From contig RPFO01000154.1 in assembly GCA_009746045.1 (NCBI GenBank), positions 873,996 to 902,424 of the forward strand: a stretch of 28,429 nt of DNA, given 5' to 3'. Shown in pieces: positions 1 to 17,500 of the stretch. How positions within the stretch are numbered: the stretch's first letter is position 1; every line of letters starts with the position of its first letter. The DNA comes from Mesostigma viride (lineage: Eukaryota; Streptophyta; Mesostigmatophyceae; Mesostigmatales; Mesostigmataceae). A model generated the notes under the pieces. It had not been told where the DNA came from. It saw only the letters and a program-made list of their open reading frames with translations, and did no database searches. Made by a program: the position numbers and the translations under genes.

Positions 1-77
1 TTCTTCTTCTTCTTCTTCTTCTTCTTCTTCTTCTTCTTCTTCTTCTTCTTCTTCTTCTTCTTCTTCTTCTTCTTCTT
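1..77. repeat. (TTC)n microsatellite at window edge
   Basis: Pure TTC triplets run from base 1 to about 77 and presumably continue to the left of the window. No gene is involved. Confidence 0.95.
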
Positions 78-136
78 GTGGTTAGACCTCTATGCAACGG
101 ATATTCTATTTCAGAGGGTGGATTGTGGGTTAACCA

Positions 137-455
137 TGGGTATGCCCCTAGAAACCCTCAGGCTCCGGGAGAGGCCTTTATAGTCTCCCAGACCGGTGCC
201 TCGGCATGCGTTCCAAGCCTGTCTGTGCTGGGCTCTGGACCATGGGGCAGCCTTACTGCATCCGCTATGCGTTTGCTTTGTCAAAGCTTTATTGCACCCA
301 AAGTTGGGCCTGCACCATGATGCAAAGAGGGTCCTCTGTGGCCTGCCCACTTGAGGCAGCGAGAGATGCTAAGGCGCCCTCCCTCCTGCTCGTTGTGTAT
401 AGGGCTTGAAGGCTCCATTATCGGCACCCATGACGCAGTCACGTGCGTTTACTTA
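137..455 (+). repeat. Dispersed retroposon-like repeat, copy 1
   Basis: This stretch matches 4650-4979 over about 300 bp with indels. Shared blocks include CCGGGAGAGGCCTTT, GTTGGGCCTGCACCATGATG and GTGGCCTGCCCACTTGAGGC. Both copies end in a small hairpin with core TGA-GCAGTCA followed by a TTAA-like tail (TTTACTTAGTTAAT here). The 3' hairpin plus short tandem tail suggests a SINE or a truncated LINE 3' end. No open frame is conserved between the copies. Confidence 0.7.
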
Positions 456-776
456 GTTAATGGGGCCAGAGACCATCATCGTTGCCATGGATATTTAAAA
501 CGTCAAGTGGTTATAAAACGTGCCCAAGCAGTCCCGTTGCTGTGGAAGTCGGCAAGAAAAGATCGTCGTGGCTAAAGCATGGTGTTTGGTCATGAGGAAC
601 AGGGTACGTTCAGCCATCCGGGTTTGCTCTGTCATTCCCTCATCCCGACGGTCACTGTACCCTTCCGTTGATCACTCCACTGTCCCATAGCTCACGAAAT
701 CTTCTGTTGATCACTCCATCTGTCCATCGTACTATCGGTCACTATATGCTCCGGTTGATCGCGGTGTTTCACAGAG
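456..776. other. Non-coding stretch left of the first CDPK exon
   Basis: No coding exon is seen. It contains short imperfect repeats of GTTGATCACTCC around 666-760 and ends in the pyrimidine tract and acceptor before 777. It is probably intron of the CDPK gene. Confidence 0.5.
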
Positions 777-8779
<8,003 letters not shown>

Positions 8780-9516
8780 CGGTGCATTCTAACGGTGCAT
8801 CCTACTGGTACATCCTAATGGCTGCTGGCAGTGCAGCCCTCCCCCAACTATTGTCACCAAGCCCAAATCCATAAATGCTTAAAGACTCTGGTCCTGGAGT
8901 TGTGGATTTGTAGGTGACTGGGCGCAGGTTTCGATGGCAGCGTTTTCTCCATGGTCCCTGGTGCGAAGCGCATGGGACCCTTGTAGCTGCACAACCTATT
9001 CACCGGCATGTGCATGGAGTATACTACTACTACATCAAGATAATTTCAAGGGTATAGCTGATCAAGGTACCAAATTTGAGTTTTTGTGGTACGTGACGCA
9101 CTGTCGCATTCCTTTTTGAAGAATGTTTTCCTACGCCTTGTGCTGCCCATGGGGCGTATACAGCCCGATAGCCCCCGTGGCCCACGTACAAGTTATCGCC
9201 CCTATTGATAGGATACGACCGCTTCATCAGCCATAACTGTCTCAGCAGCCGGGTCACCAGCTGGATTATGTCGCATTTTAGTTATCTTTTAGGCCTGGAG
9301 CACGATACCAAGATGCTTTTTTTTTTTTTTTTTTTTTCGTGCTTGATAAATGAGACCGGTTTATAGTATACTCCTTGATATGCCAATATGCGCATGGCAA
9401 GCTGGTACTTATTTACACAACGCATAGTCGCATAGACGCAGTCTATTCTGATTTGGCGGTCTATGTGTAAATTAATAATTATTGAATGTCGCATATGTAT
9501 TTCTTTCATCATGTCA
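8780..9516. other. Intergenic, 3' side of CDPK
   Basis: It starts with the GGTGCATCCTAA-type short tandem repeat of the CDPK 3' end. It contains a T21 run at 9317-9337. No coding sequence is recognised. Confidence 0.6.
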
Positions 9517-9599
9517 TTAACCCGTGTTTTTTTACAACGCGATACATCGCGTTGTAGGGTTAGAACGCGATGTATCGCGTTGTAATCTGACACGTGGCA

Positions 9600-11180
9600 A
9601 ACATATTAAACATGCGATTTTGGGTCTGAAACTTTCAACATAGGTCAGAAACATCTCATAGAATTCAAGAAAAAATCCTGGTATTTTTCGTATTTTTTTG
9701 GTGACAGCTGCAAACAAATATATACCACTGAAATCAGGCATTTTCGCGGGACGAAGGTGAAGACGACGGCGATGGCGGCAGGTAGATCTCGCCAGTTTTC
9801 GCGCGAATTTCAGTGGCTGTTGGGTAGCACGACCATGATGATGCGTTCAAAGGTTGATAATTAGGTTTCTACGAGTTTGTTGAGGTACTGGGGCAAAGGA
9901 AACGTAGTTTTTTCCAGTTTCTCACCCAACTTTCATGCGGAAACCCTGGAAACCGGCATACATATTATTACGTCAAGACTCGGGTCTGCTGCGGCACCAT
10001 GCTTGGTATTTCCATGGTGTTTCGACTTCTTAACACATGTTTATTCATTCCGAACGCCCGGACTCTCGGCTAAACCGAGATTTGTGCAGACTTTTATTGG
10101 GTAGCTCCGGGCATGATGGTGCCTGCAAATAGCGTAAGGCGTGACCGTGGCTATTGCTACGGTATGCTGTATTTTCCTGGAAATGGCCTCTGCCACCGGC
10201 TCAATAGTGCTTGCAGGCGTAAGTATATCGTGTTTCTACCTAGTTTCTGCCAGTTTCCCACTTATTTCTACCGACTTCTGCCCAGCCTCTCTAAGACCGC
10301 CATCCTACTCGACGTTGCTTGCATGTCAGCCATAGCAGGTTGCAGTTGTGCAGTATTTAGGTGCTGTATACGTCGTCAAGCCGTGCATACATCGTGAGGA
10401 TTGGATGTTGATGGTTAATATACTGCGTTGATTGTGCAAGAAGATCAGCTAGGTGCCCATAATCATGGTGTATGATCATGTGTTGTTAGCATCTTGCCAC
10501 CATTTGCTAGCATGCATTCCAGCGTCATCTTTGCCTGCATGTAAGCTCATGGATCACTCAACCTATCCAAGCCTTGCATTACACGTGCCTCTTTCTTTCA
10601 GTATTGCACGCGTTATGGAATGAAAACCCAGCACCTCCGTTCCCACGAGGCATGTGCTCAACACATTGTGAGAATGGATGATGCTTTGGCTATGGCTGCC
10701 TGATTCAGTCATATTATTAGTCATCCAGTCATGATGTTTGATGCATGTTTGATGCTGTATAACTTATACAACACCTATTTTCAACGTTTTGACCCTCCAA
10801 GCTCACTATGGCCCCGTTTATATGGGGCTCGTGTCGTTGCGTAATGTTGTGAAGGGCTCTCATGTTTCCCACTGCGTTGTACTGCGTTGTAATTGTGATG
10901 CTAATGAAAAATAGCTCCAGTGGCCCAATGGGCCTGAGGTTTGTTTCACAGAGCCTGCATATGTTGCCCATAGCTCATGCAAGAAGCCAGATTTTTTTCA
11001 TGAACCATTTATGAATAAGCACATGACTTGTGACCTAGGGCCGGTCAAGAAATCGCGGTCATGGTCAGACCCCCCTGTATTCAAACAAGTGTATCTCTCT
11101 AATGAATTAGCATTTTGTAGGTCTGAGTAGCTCAAAAAATCCTTTGATTTATGGGCTTTCAGGAAAGTATATACATGACC
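9600..11180. other. Interior of the TTAA element, no recognised gene
   Basis: About 1.6 kb with only short open frames. It has pyrimidine-rich stretches with GCCAGTTTC-type words (about 10240-10290). I see no transposase motif or other protein family. Confidence 0.5.
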
Positions 11181-11246
11181 ATGAAAAAAATTTTTCCTTA
11201 GGTGCTATACGCTAACTAAAAAAAGCTTACAACGCGATATATCGCG
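11181..11246 (+). repeat. 66-bp direct repeat flanking the retroelement block, left copy
   Basis: Partner of 14293-14358. It ends inside the palindrome ACGCGATATATCGCG and is followed directly by the truncated ORF1 sequence. Confidence 0.75.
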
Positions 11247-12232
11247 GTGAAGGACATTGCCGCCAAGCCAGCCCCGGCTGGCCTGGCCGGCGATGCTCCT
11301 CCCATCACCACCTGGGCGGACATACCACCTCCACCACCTCCGCCGTCGCAGCCCAGCTCCAGCGGCAGACGCTTGACCTCCGCGAGGAGGCCGAGCTCTC
11401 CAAGCGCAGCCTCAACGCCATCCTCAAGAACTTCGACCTGGTGGAAGGTGAGAATTCCGAGAAGCTTGCACGTGGGTTTGAGAGCAAAATCCTTGCACGC
11501 ATGGGCCTCAGGACTTGGTGAGATTTATCTGACCGCCCACCGCCTCCCCCGCGCGCGGGGTAAGGCAGGGGCGCCTCCGCTTCTTCTCATCTTTGACAGC
11601 CCAGCGGACAAGGTTTCGTTCCTCAGACGCCGCAGGCGGCTCGAGAACACTCCCTTCACCGTGGACGACGACTTGACCCTGGCGCAGCAACAACGGCGAC
11701 GGGAGCTATGGCCGACCTACCTCCAGCTCCGGCAGACCAAGGCGGGCCAGCCGGTGTACTGGAAGGGGGCGGACATCTACGTCGGCCACAAGCCCTGGCA
11801 CGCGACCCCCTCAACCACCGCGGCCCCAGCGACTCCGGCAGCCCCAGCCTAGGGGAATACAGCAGCAGTAGTGTAGAATACATAGACAGTGGCCTTGTAC
11901 ATGCCCGCCTACTACAGGCACTATCCCAGCTGATCACTGCCTAGCATTTTTAGTCATGTACATGTGTGCCTATGATGAGCCACCCTCCAGATGATACCTA
12001 GCTTTATTTAATTATGCCGTGCCCATGCAGGGGGTCACTCCCTGCTGAGAAGCCATGCCCTAGCTTTTGTATAGCTGTGCTGATCTTCCCCACCTATGAC
12101 AGGCTCCCCTTAGCTGGGTGTTGCCTGAAACTCTGGGTGGTGCAGGTGCCCTAGTGCACCTAGAGCAAGTGTTGTTTACATTCCCACCCTTGCAGGAAGT
12201 AGCTTAGAATGTATGATAGGCCATATGCCCCT
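11247..12232 (+). pseudogene. LINE ORF1 (gag-like) fragment with its 3' region, broken
   Basis: The sequence begins mid-gene at V-K-D-I-A-A-K-P-A-P-A-G and matches the intact copy downstream (13190-13770). The region around 11310-11530 is shifted: in another frame it reads L-D-L-R-E-E-A-E-L-S-K-R-S and then hits a stop at about 11519. The frame returns for L-P-R-A-R-G-K-A-G and D-D-D-L-T-L-A-Q-Q-Q-R-R-R-E-L-W-P, ending at 11852. The D-D-L-T-x-x-Q-R-R-x-E motif is typical of the C-terminal domain of LINE ORF1 proteins. The 3' flank shares about 190 bp with 13960-14145 but stops before the terminal hairpin module. It is a 5'-truncated, decayed retrocopy. Confidence 0.65.
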
Positions 12233-12426
12233 TAATTTTTTTCATAAGCAACTCCACGAGCCAACTGGCGCAACTCCACGAGCCACGAGCCACGAGGTAG
12301 CCATGGCTGACGGCGGAGCTCATAACTTTCACGTTTGAGCCCCAAATTCAGCTGTGAATATCACTATCGCTTCGTCTTTCTAAGACGCACATGCTGATAT
12401 AATTTTCCGACTCTAAAACGCAATAT
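11853..12426. other. Spacer between the two ORF1 copies
   Basis: Bases 11853-12232 are the 3' region of the broken copy. Bases 12233-12426 lead into the intact copy and contain short direct repeats of CAACTCCACGAGCCA and CACGAGCCACGAG (12250-12297). Nothing else is recognised. Confidence 0.5.
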
Positions 12427-13770
12427 ATGACGAGCAAACGTCCTTTGACGCAACGCAGTTTGGCGGATGCGCTCGCCCATGAAAATGCGGCAGCTGCGGC
12501 TGCAGCTTCGCCATCAGGTCCGGCAGGCAGCGGTGACACTAGTCGTGCACTGGTGGCCACCCAGCAACCTCCCGGGCTTAATGCCTCGCCATCGGCATCG
12601 CCTGACCCGAAACGCACCCGCCCAGCCGACAAAACAGGATGGTCCCGCCCCTCGGAACCGCGCTTTCGGCCCCACCCTTTCAAGGTCGATGATCACGACT
12701 GGAACAACATGTCTCCGGACGATGCTATGGACTGCATCTTCTTCGGGGACTACGCCTCGCTTTACGACCTGTGCATCCATCTCTACGACCAAGGTCGCCT
12801 CCTCTGCAGCAACGGCAGCCCCTGGCTAGCCCACGGCGCCATGCTTGGCTGCCCCCGCCCCCAGCTCCAGCACGCCGTCCTCAACTCCCTTCTCCAGCGC
12901 TCTGACGGCGAGATCTGGGCTCCATCCATCTCCGCCTCCACCCTCCGTTCCATCCTCACGGAAGCCTTTCAGCAGCACGTGACCCCCCTTGCTGCTGACG
13001 TCGCAGCAATGGGTGGCACGCTGGCTGCTGAACTTCCTCACATTTCCACCGCCGCCGCCTCCACCTCCACTGCCATTTCCGCCTCCACTGCCGACATCAA
13101 AGCCCAGCTCCTCGACCTCGACCAACGCCTTCAAGCCACCGCCAACGCCCTTGAGAGCCTGCATGACACCGCCGGCCTCACCGCCCAGGCGGTGAAGGAC
13201 ATCGCCGCCCAGCCGGCGCCTGCTGGCTCGGCCGGCGATGCTCCCTCCACCTGGGCGGACTTGCTTAAGCAGCACACCACCTCCACCACCTCCACCATCT
13301 CGGCACAACTCAAGCAACAAGCCCTCGACCTTCGCGAGGAAGCCGACATCGCCCGGCGCAGCCACAATGTCATCGTCAAGCACTTCGACCAGCCGGCAGG
13401 TGAGACCTCCACGAGCCTTCTTGAGGCATTTAAGCGCGACATTCTTGCCCCCATGCTACTCACTGGTGAGCTGGACATGTCGGCTGTCCGCCTCCCCCGC
13501 GCGCGGGGGAAGGCTGGCCCGGCACCCGTGCTCCTCACCTTTAAGTACATGACGGACAAGCTGTCGTTCCTTAAATGCCGCAAGAAGCTCTCGACTCGCT
13601 TCACGCTGGACGACGACTTGACCCTGGCCCAGCAACAGCGGCGACGCGAGCTATGGCCGGCCTACCTTCAGCTCCGGCACAGCGCAGGGGGGAAGCCGGT
13701 ATACTGGAGGGGGGCGGTCATCCACGTTGACCACAAGCCCTGGCAGCCCCCTCCTGCCACCTCAGACTAG
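12427..13770 (+). CDS. LINE ORF1 (gag-like) protein, intact frame
   Basis: A 447-codon open frame from ATG to TAG, GC-rich and without introns. It begins M-T-S-K-R-P-L-T-Q-R-S-L-A-D-A-L and has an Ala/Ser/Pro-rich low-complexity N-terminus (about residues 20-75). A middle part (about 190-320) has alternating Ala/Thr/Ser and Leu that may form coiled coil (A-D-I-K-A-Q-L-L-D-L-D-Q-R-L-Q). The C-terminal domain contains L-P-R-A-R-G-K-A-G-P-A-P-V-L-L-T-F and D-D-D-L-T-L-A-Q-Q-Q-R-R-R-E-L. This order, coiled coil then an RRM-like C-terminal domain, is that of LINE ORF1 nucleic-acid chaperones that coat retrotransposon RNA. No reverse-transcriptase frame follows: the stop is followed by about 520 bp of 3' sequence and the tail. 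The family call rests on motif and architecture. Confidence 0.6.
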   Translation: MTSKRPLTQRSLADALAHENAAAAAAASPSGPAGSGDTSRALVATQQPPGLNASPSASPDPKRTRPADKTGWSRPSEPRFRPHPFKVDDHDWNNMSPDDAMDCIFFGDYASLYDLCIHLYDQGRLLCSNGSPWLAHGAMLGCPRPQLQHAVLNSLLQRSDGEIWAPSISASTLRSILTEAFQQHVTPLAADVAAMGGTLAAELPHISTAAASTSTAISASTADIKAQLLDLDQRLQATANALESLHDTAGLTAQAVKDIAAQPAPAGSAGDAPSTWADLLKQHTTSTTSTISAQLKQQALDLREEADIARRSHNVIVKHFDQPAGETSTSLLEAFKRDILAPMLLTGELDMSAVRLPRARGKAGPAPVLLTFKYMTDKLSFLKCRKKLSTRFTLDDDLTLAQQQRRRELWPAYLQLRHSAGGKPVYWRGAVIHVDHKPWQPPPATSD

Positions 13771-14135
13771 GGAATTCATACCAGTAGTGTAGATTAGTCA
13801 GGCTTAGCCTAGCATGTGGCCCACGCGCATGTGCGCCCATAATGGCCCCCATGGATGTTGTCTACAGAATTTAGCCAAGCCCTGCCTATAACGGGACCCC
13901 CATGGATGTTGCATTAAGAATTTCGCCATGCTATGCCATGCAGAGAGATGCTCTCTGTAGAGAAGCCATGTCCTAGCTCTTGTATAGCCATGATGATCTT
14001 CCCCACCTATGACAGGCTCCCCTTCGCTGGGTGTTGCCTGAAACTCTGGGTGGTGCAGGTGCCCTAGTGCACCTAGAGCAAGTGTTGTTTACATTCCCAC
14101 CCTTGCAGGAAGTAGCTTAGAATGTATGATAGGCC
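13771..14135 (+). other. 3' region of the intact ORF1 retroelement
   Basis: A non-coding stretch. From about 13960 to 14135 it is nearly identical to the 3' region of the upstream copy (about 12040-12228), including GGTGCCCTAGTGCACCTAGA. It links the ORF1 frame to the terminal hairpin module. Confidence 0.65.
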
Positions 14136-14292
14136 ATATGCCCCTTCTCTGGGCTATGTGCTACATATACTCCCAACGGAGTTATGTTACAATTCAATTC
14201 AATTCAATTCAATATGCCCCTTCTCTGGGCTATGTGCTACATATACTCCCAACGGAGTTATGTTACAATTCAATTCAATTCAATTCAATTCA
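14136..14292 (+). repeat. Duplicated retroelement 3' module with (ATTCA)n tails
   Basis: Two tandem copies (14136-14211 and 14212-14292). Each contains CTGGGCTATGTGCTACATA, the hairpin CTCCCAACGGAG, TTATGTTA and an (ATTCA)4-5 tail. The same module ends the LINE tail on the minus strand near 20125-20175 and the 63-bp insertion at 17426-17488. Confidence 0.8.
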
Positions 14293-14358
14293 ATGAAAAA
14301 AAAAATTCCTTAGGTGCTATACGCGTTCTAAAAAAAGCTTACAACGCGATATATCGCG
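14293..14358 (+). repeat. 66-bp direct repeat flanking the retroelement block, right copy
   Basis: This matches 11181-11246 with a few differences. Shared words are ATGAAAAAAA, TCCTTAGGTGCTATACGC and AAAAAAAGCTTACAACGCGA. The two copies bracket exactly the ORF1-element block 11247-14292, so they may be a long target-site duplication. Confidence 0.75.
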
Positions 14359-14387
14359 TTCTATAATTAAAAAAAAACACGGGTTAA

Positions 14388-16100
14388 TCATTGAATGCTT
14401 ATTGAATAAAGAAATTTCATTACTCAATCTGAGTGAGTTGATTGATTACACCATCCGACCGGGAATCTGAGTGAGTTGATTGGACGGTTCCGAATTTTTT
14501 GGCGCCAAAAAATTCGCGCCGGTACCGAAGGTCATAAATTTCACGTGCACGGTGCGCGCACCCCTTGCGGAAGTGGCCATGGCGACTGCGTTCAGGCGAA
14601 ACTACCACACTAGGGCAGGCGAAATGCAAAAATTTTACTCGAATCTAAAAGACGATGAGTTTATGATGTTAGTTTGTGGCGGAAATCAGCTGGTTTACAA
14701 TATCGCTGTTGTTTTTTTATGCCATCGGCATGGGGGGTAATCTGAATTTTTTGGTCCCGCGGAATGAAATAGAATTCATGATAGCGGCTGTAAAATCGCG
14801 GTTTTGGGGGTTGTTCTGACCGTGAAGCAGGCATTAATATCGGTTGCATCGAATTCTAAACCGAGCTGGTGCTTTTTGCCAGATTTTCGGCCATTATCGG
14901 TAAGTAATTGTTCAGACCTGCGCAGTGCGTGTCTGACCTGTCCATGGAATAACGGCTGTTATTGCGCGCCTGGGCGAGGGATTTACGAGGGCAAGGTACA
15001 GATTTGTCGCGAATGTTATATGCTATCAGTGCCTTCTTCTATGAGCTCATCGTTCGATTTTTTTTTGCGTTCTTTTTGGGCAGTTTCCGCCAGCTAGCTT
15101 GCCGTCGCTTGCCGTTGTGTTGCCGAATACCTGGCAGCTTTAGATTGTTTTCGTTGATGTCGTGATCAGGGCCGCTTCAGTCGCAGCCTATAGCTCGTCG
15201 GGAAGGTATAAGGCATTTCATAAAACGTGTTCTGGCAAGGATGTTGTGCGTATGGACGCTTCTTGTTGTTTGAGAGTGACGCACCCTCTCTTCGCAGGCC
15301 GCAGCGGCATCACAGCGCTCATGCGCTGAAGGGCCGCCAATGGTTTCTTTGCATTTTATCGTGCAGGGATGGAAGTGTTTTAGTGATGATGATGTTGGAG
15401 ATATTGCATTTGTGTGACTGCATGTAGATAGCTGGCACCAATGGTTGTTTGAGCTTTCCTTTGTTATGATGATGTGACAAGACTACAATGTGCTGAGCCA
15501 ACCATGGTTGACATGCATGACTGCATGCAAGCTATATATACCATGTTCCTACTTGGTTCCTTGCCCTCCATAGTCCCAGTTTGTCATCCATGCCGGGGAG
15601 GACAGTTTAGGAGGTGTTGTTGAGCTGATTAGCTTGGTTGGCATCAACCTTACACTCTAACCTGGGAGAAACATAGGAAATGCTGCTTAGGCATGTTAGG
15701 GCTACCATCGTCAAGGCTATGAACATATTTACAAGGCTGGCCATGCTGGAGGGATGATGAACACATATGAGGTGCGTGGCCACCCCTTTGTACATTGTAA
15801 ACATACTCAGCATGGTTTTGGTGCATGTTGGATGGCATATGAAGTGGCACTGTGGGGTTACTAACTTACTGAGTGGTCCTTAGCGCCTTGTCAGGTGGTC
15901 ATATAGGAAACCCATCAACTTGAGTAGTTCTTGTCACAATGACCCCCCACGTTGAGCATGCGTTGCCGTCAGCGTGCAAGAGTTAATCATGTGTGCTTTG
16001 GTCAGTTTGCAGATGTCTTTGATGAAGAAGGAGGTGCTAGTGTGGCTGAATGGTTACTATAATTTCCTTGTAGTGTCTACATGGGTGGCCGTCTTGGAAT
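14388..16100. other. Region without a recognised gene
   Basis: It contains a direct repeat AATCTGAGTGAGTTGATTG (14425 and 14463), a 26-bp perfect palindrome at 14491-14516 around GGCGCC, and a possible start with good context at 14579 (GCCATGGCG) that leads into no recognised protein. The rest is mixed sequence with short frames only. Confidence 0.5.
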
Positions 16101-16120
16101 GGTTGTAACTTGGGCAGTTC

Positions 16121-16632
16121 TTGGCAGAACGTCGTCAAACCTTGAACATAGGAGGTACCATATGTGCAGAGGATGGTAGTATGTGGTTGGGCATCACGGT
16201 CACACCGGCTGTGGAGGAGCAGCTGGCCTCCCTCAAGCTGGAGAGGGCACGCCAGCAGGCCAAGAAGAGGGACCCAAACTGGCGCAGGCTGCGCAAGAAG
16301 AAAAAAACTGAGGCCCAGGGGGGCAAGTGGAAGGATAACAAGGCCGGTGGGGAGTATGAGCATGGCAGTGGCTATGCCATCTACGGGCAGCCCGTGGCTG
16401 GACAGGAAGGGGGGGGGAATCCAGTGACAGTGGCAGTGACAGTGTGCTCTGCACGGTGTGTGGCGGTGCAGAGCACAAGAAGGTGAACCCCTTTCTCTTG
16501 TGTTCCAACCAGGATCCGGGCGACCATGGGGGCCACATGTTGTGCTTGGGTTTCACGCTGTCCACCGTGCCTGGTGATCCCTGGTTTTGTGCAGCATGTG
16601 ATGACACGGGGGCCAACAGTGTGCTTGATTGA
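16121..16632 (+). pseudogene. PHD-finger protein fragment, frameshifted at a G9 run
   Basis: Two overlapping plus-strand frames form one protein if the G9 run at 16409-16417 had ten G. The first frame is basic: L-E-R-A-R-Q-Q-A-K-K-R-D-P-N-W-R-R-L-R-K-K-K-K at about residues 40-62. The second starts with an acidic Ser/Asp stretch and gives C-T-V-C-G-G, then F-L-L-C-S, G-H-M-L-C-L and V-P-G-D-P-W-F-C-A-A-C, ending at 16632. The C-x2-C, H-x2-C and W-F-C-x2-C spacing is that of a PHD zinc finger, a chromatin-reader domain that binds histone tails. I see no upstream exons with confidence. It could be a decayed gene, a piece of a mobile element or a sequencing-error frameshift in a real gene. Confidence 0.55.
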
Positions 16633-17170
16633 CAGTTTTTCCAGTTTTTTCCAAGTCCTGAAATGGGCTATAACCATGATCATATATGTGTTATACTGGT
16701 CAGATTGAGCTGAAAATTTGTCAGTGTACATTTCCCACCATCTAATATTTGATTTTAACCCCACTGGCCATATAACATGTGTTATTGATTTTATTTATTT
16801 TTTTATGTGCTAAAAAAGACCCTTTTTAGGTCAAAATTTAACACCTACTAGTTTGAAGTACCATTTTTGGGACCCAACTAGCCAGGTTTTTTGTAAACAG
16901 TGGGAACTTAAAGAAAATATCATGGATGATTGAATTTGGTCTTGCCATGCACCTAGGCACTAGGTGCCATGGACCCTATGGTTTAGCGTGTTATGCTGGC
17001 ATCCGGTGTATAGCCAGGGGTCATGAACCCTACAGGTGGGGGGATGCATGCCCAAACATGTTGTTTTGATGCCCCAAACTCAAATCTGGACATATCATGT
17101 GCAATTACAATGTTATTACATGAGTTCACTTTTGGGGTGGTTAGAACCGTCCGGTCCGTGGGGAGCATAT
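16633..17170. other. Non-coding stretch after the PHD fragment
   Basis: AT-richer sequence with T runs near 16790-16805 and only short frames. Nothing recognised. Confidence 0.5.
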
Positions 17171-17175
17171 GTAAC

Positions 17176-17215
17176 ACATTAATTAATTAATAGACACGTG
17201 ACTGCGTCACGTGAG
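17176..17215 (-). repeat. Minus-strand retroposon 3' end: hairpin plus TTAA tail
   Basis: On the minus strand it reads GTGACGCAGTCACGTG followed by a (TTAA)n tail. The hairpin CACGTGAC-TGC-GTCACGTG spans 17195-17213. The same hairpin-plus-tail ends the dispersed repeats at 455 and 4979 and recurs in part at 21367-21396. Confidence 0.65.
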
Positions 17216-17425
17216 CATAAGTCCTCAGTGGGAGGGGAACATGGGATGGAATGGATGGTATAAGCTATCTAGGTCCTAGTTACAGGGGTGTGGGCACCGC
17301 GGCCCGAATCGCTATGAATGCCATACTTGGTCACACGCGGAGCCCCAACAGGCTTGGGGGTGGTCTCCTTCATTACTACTTGCCATCTATCCTTGCGCAC
17401 CATCTGCCTCCATATTACAGACAAA

Positions 17426-17488
17426 TTCTCAGGGCTATACATGTGTTACATATGCTCCCAACGGAGCTATGATTAAATTAATTAATTA
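17426..17488 (+). mobile_element. 63-bp retroposed LINE 3' end with 12-bp target duplications
   Basis: The insert contains GTGTTACATATGCTCCCAAC, the CTCCCAACGGAG hairpin and a TTAAATTAATTAA tail. It is bracketed by identical ATTACAGACAAA at 17414-17425 and 17489-17500. Perfect flanking duplications and a 3' tail are what target-primed reverse transcription leaves behind. The insert is an extreme 5' truncation. Confidence 0.85.
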
Positions 17489-17500
17489 ATTACAGACAAA

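Larger units (their letters stand above)
9517..14387. mobile_element. TTAA-flanked inverted-end DNA element (piggyBac-like?), with nested retroelements
   Basis: The left end reads TTAACCCGTGTTTTTTT (from 9517). The right end is its reverse complement, ending at 14387. Both ends then carry a palindrome AACGCGAT-NN-ATCGCGTT (9536-9553 and 9563-9580 left; 14343-14360 right). TTAA target duplications with CCC-starting termini are typical of piggyBac elements. An alternative is TCA duplications outside TTAACCC ends, since TCA also flanks both sides. No transposase is recognised, so the element would be non-autonomous. The block 11247-14292 looks like a later insertion, which would make the original element about 1.8 kb. 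Confidence 0.55.

Noticed and set aside
78-575. Short plus- and minus-strand frames in the first 600 bases
   Set aside because: They lie in a repeat whose second copy at 4650-4979 does not keep the frames.
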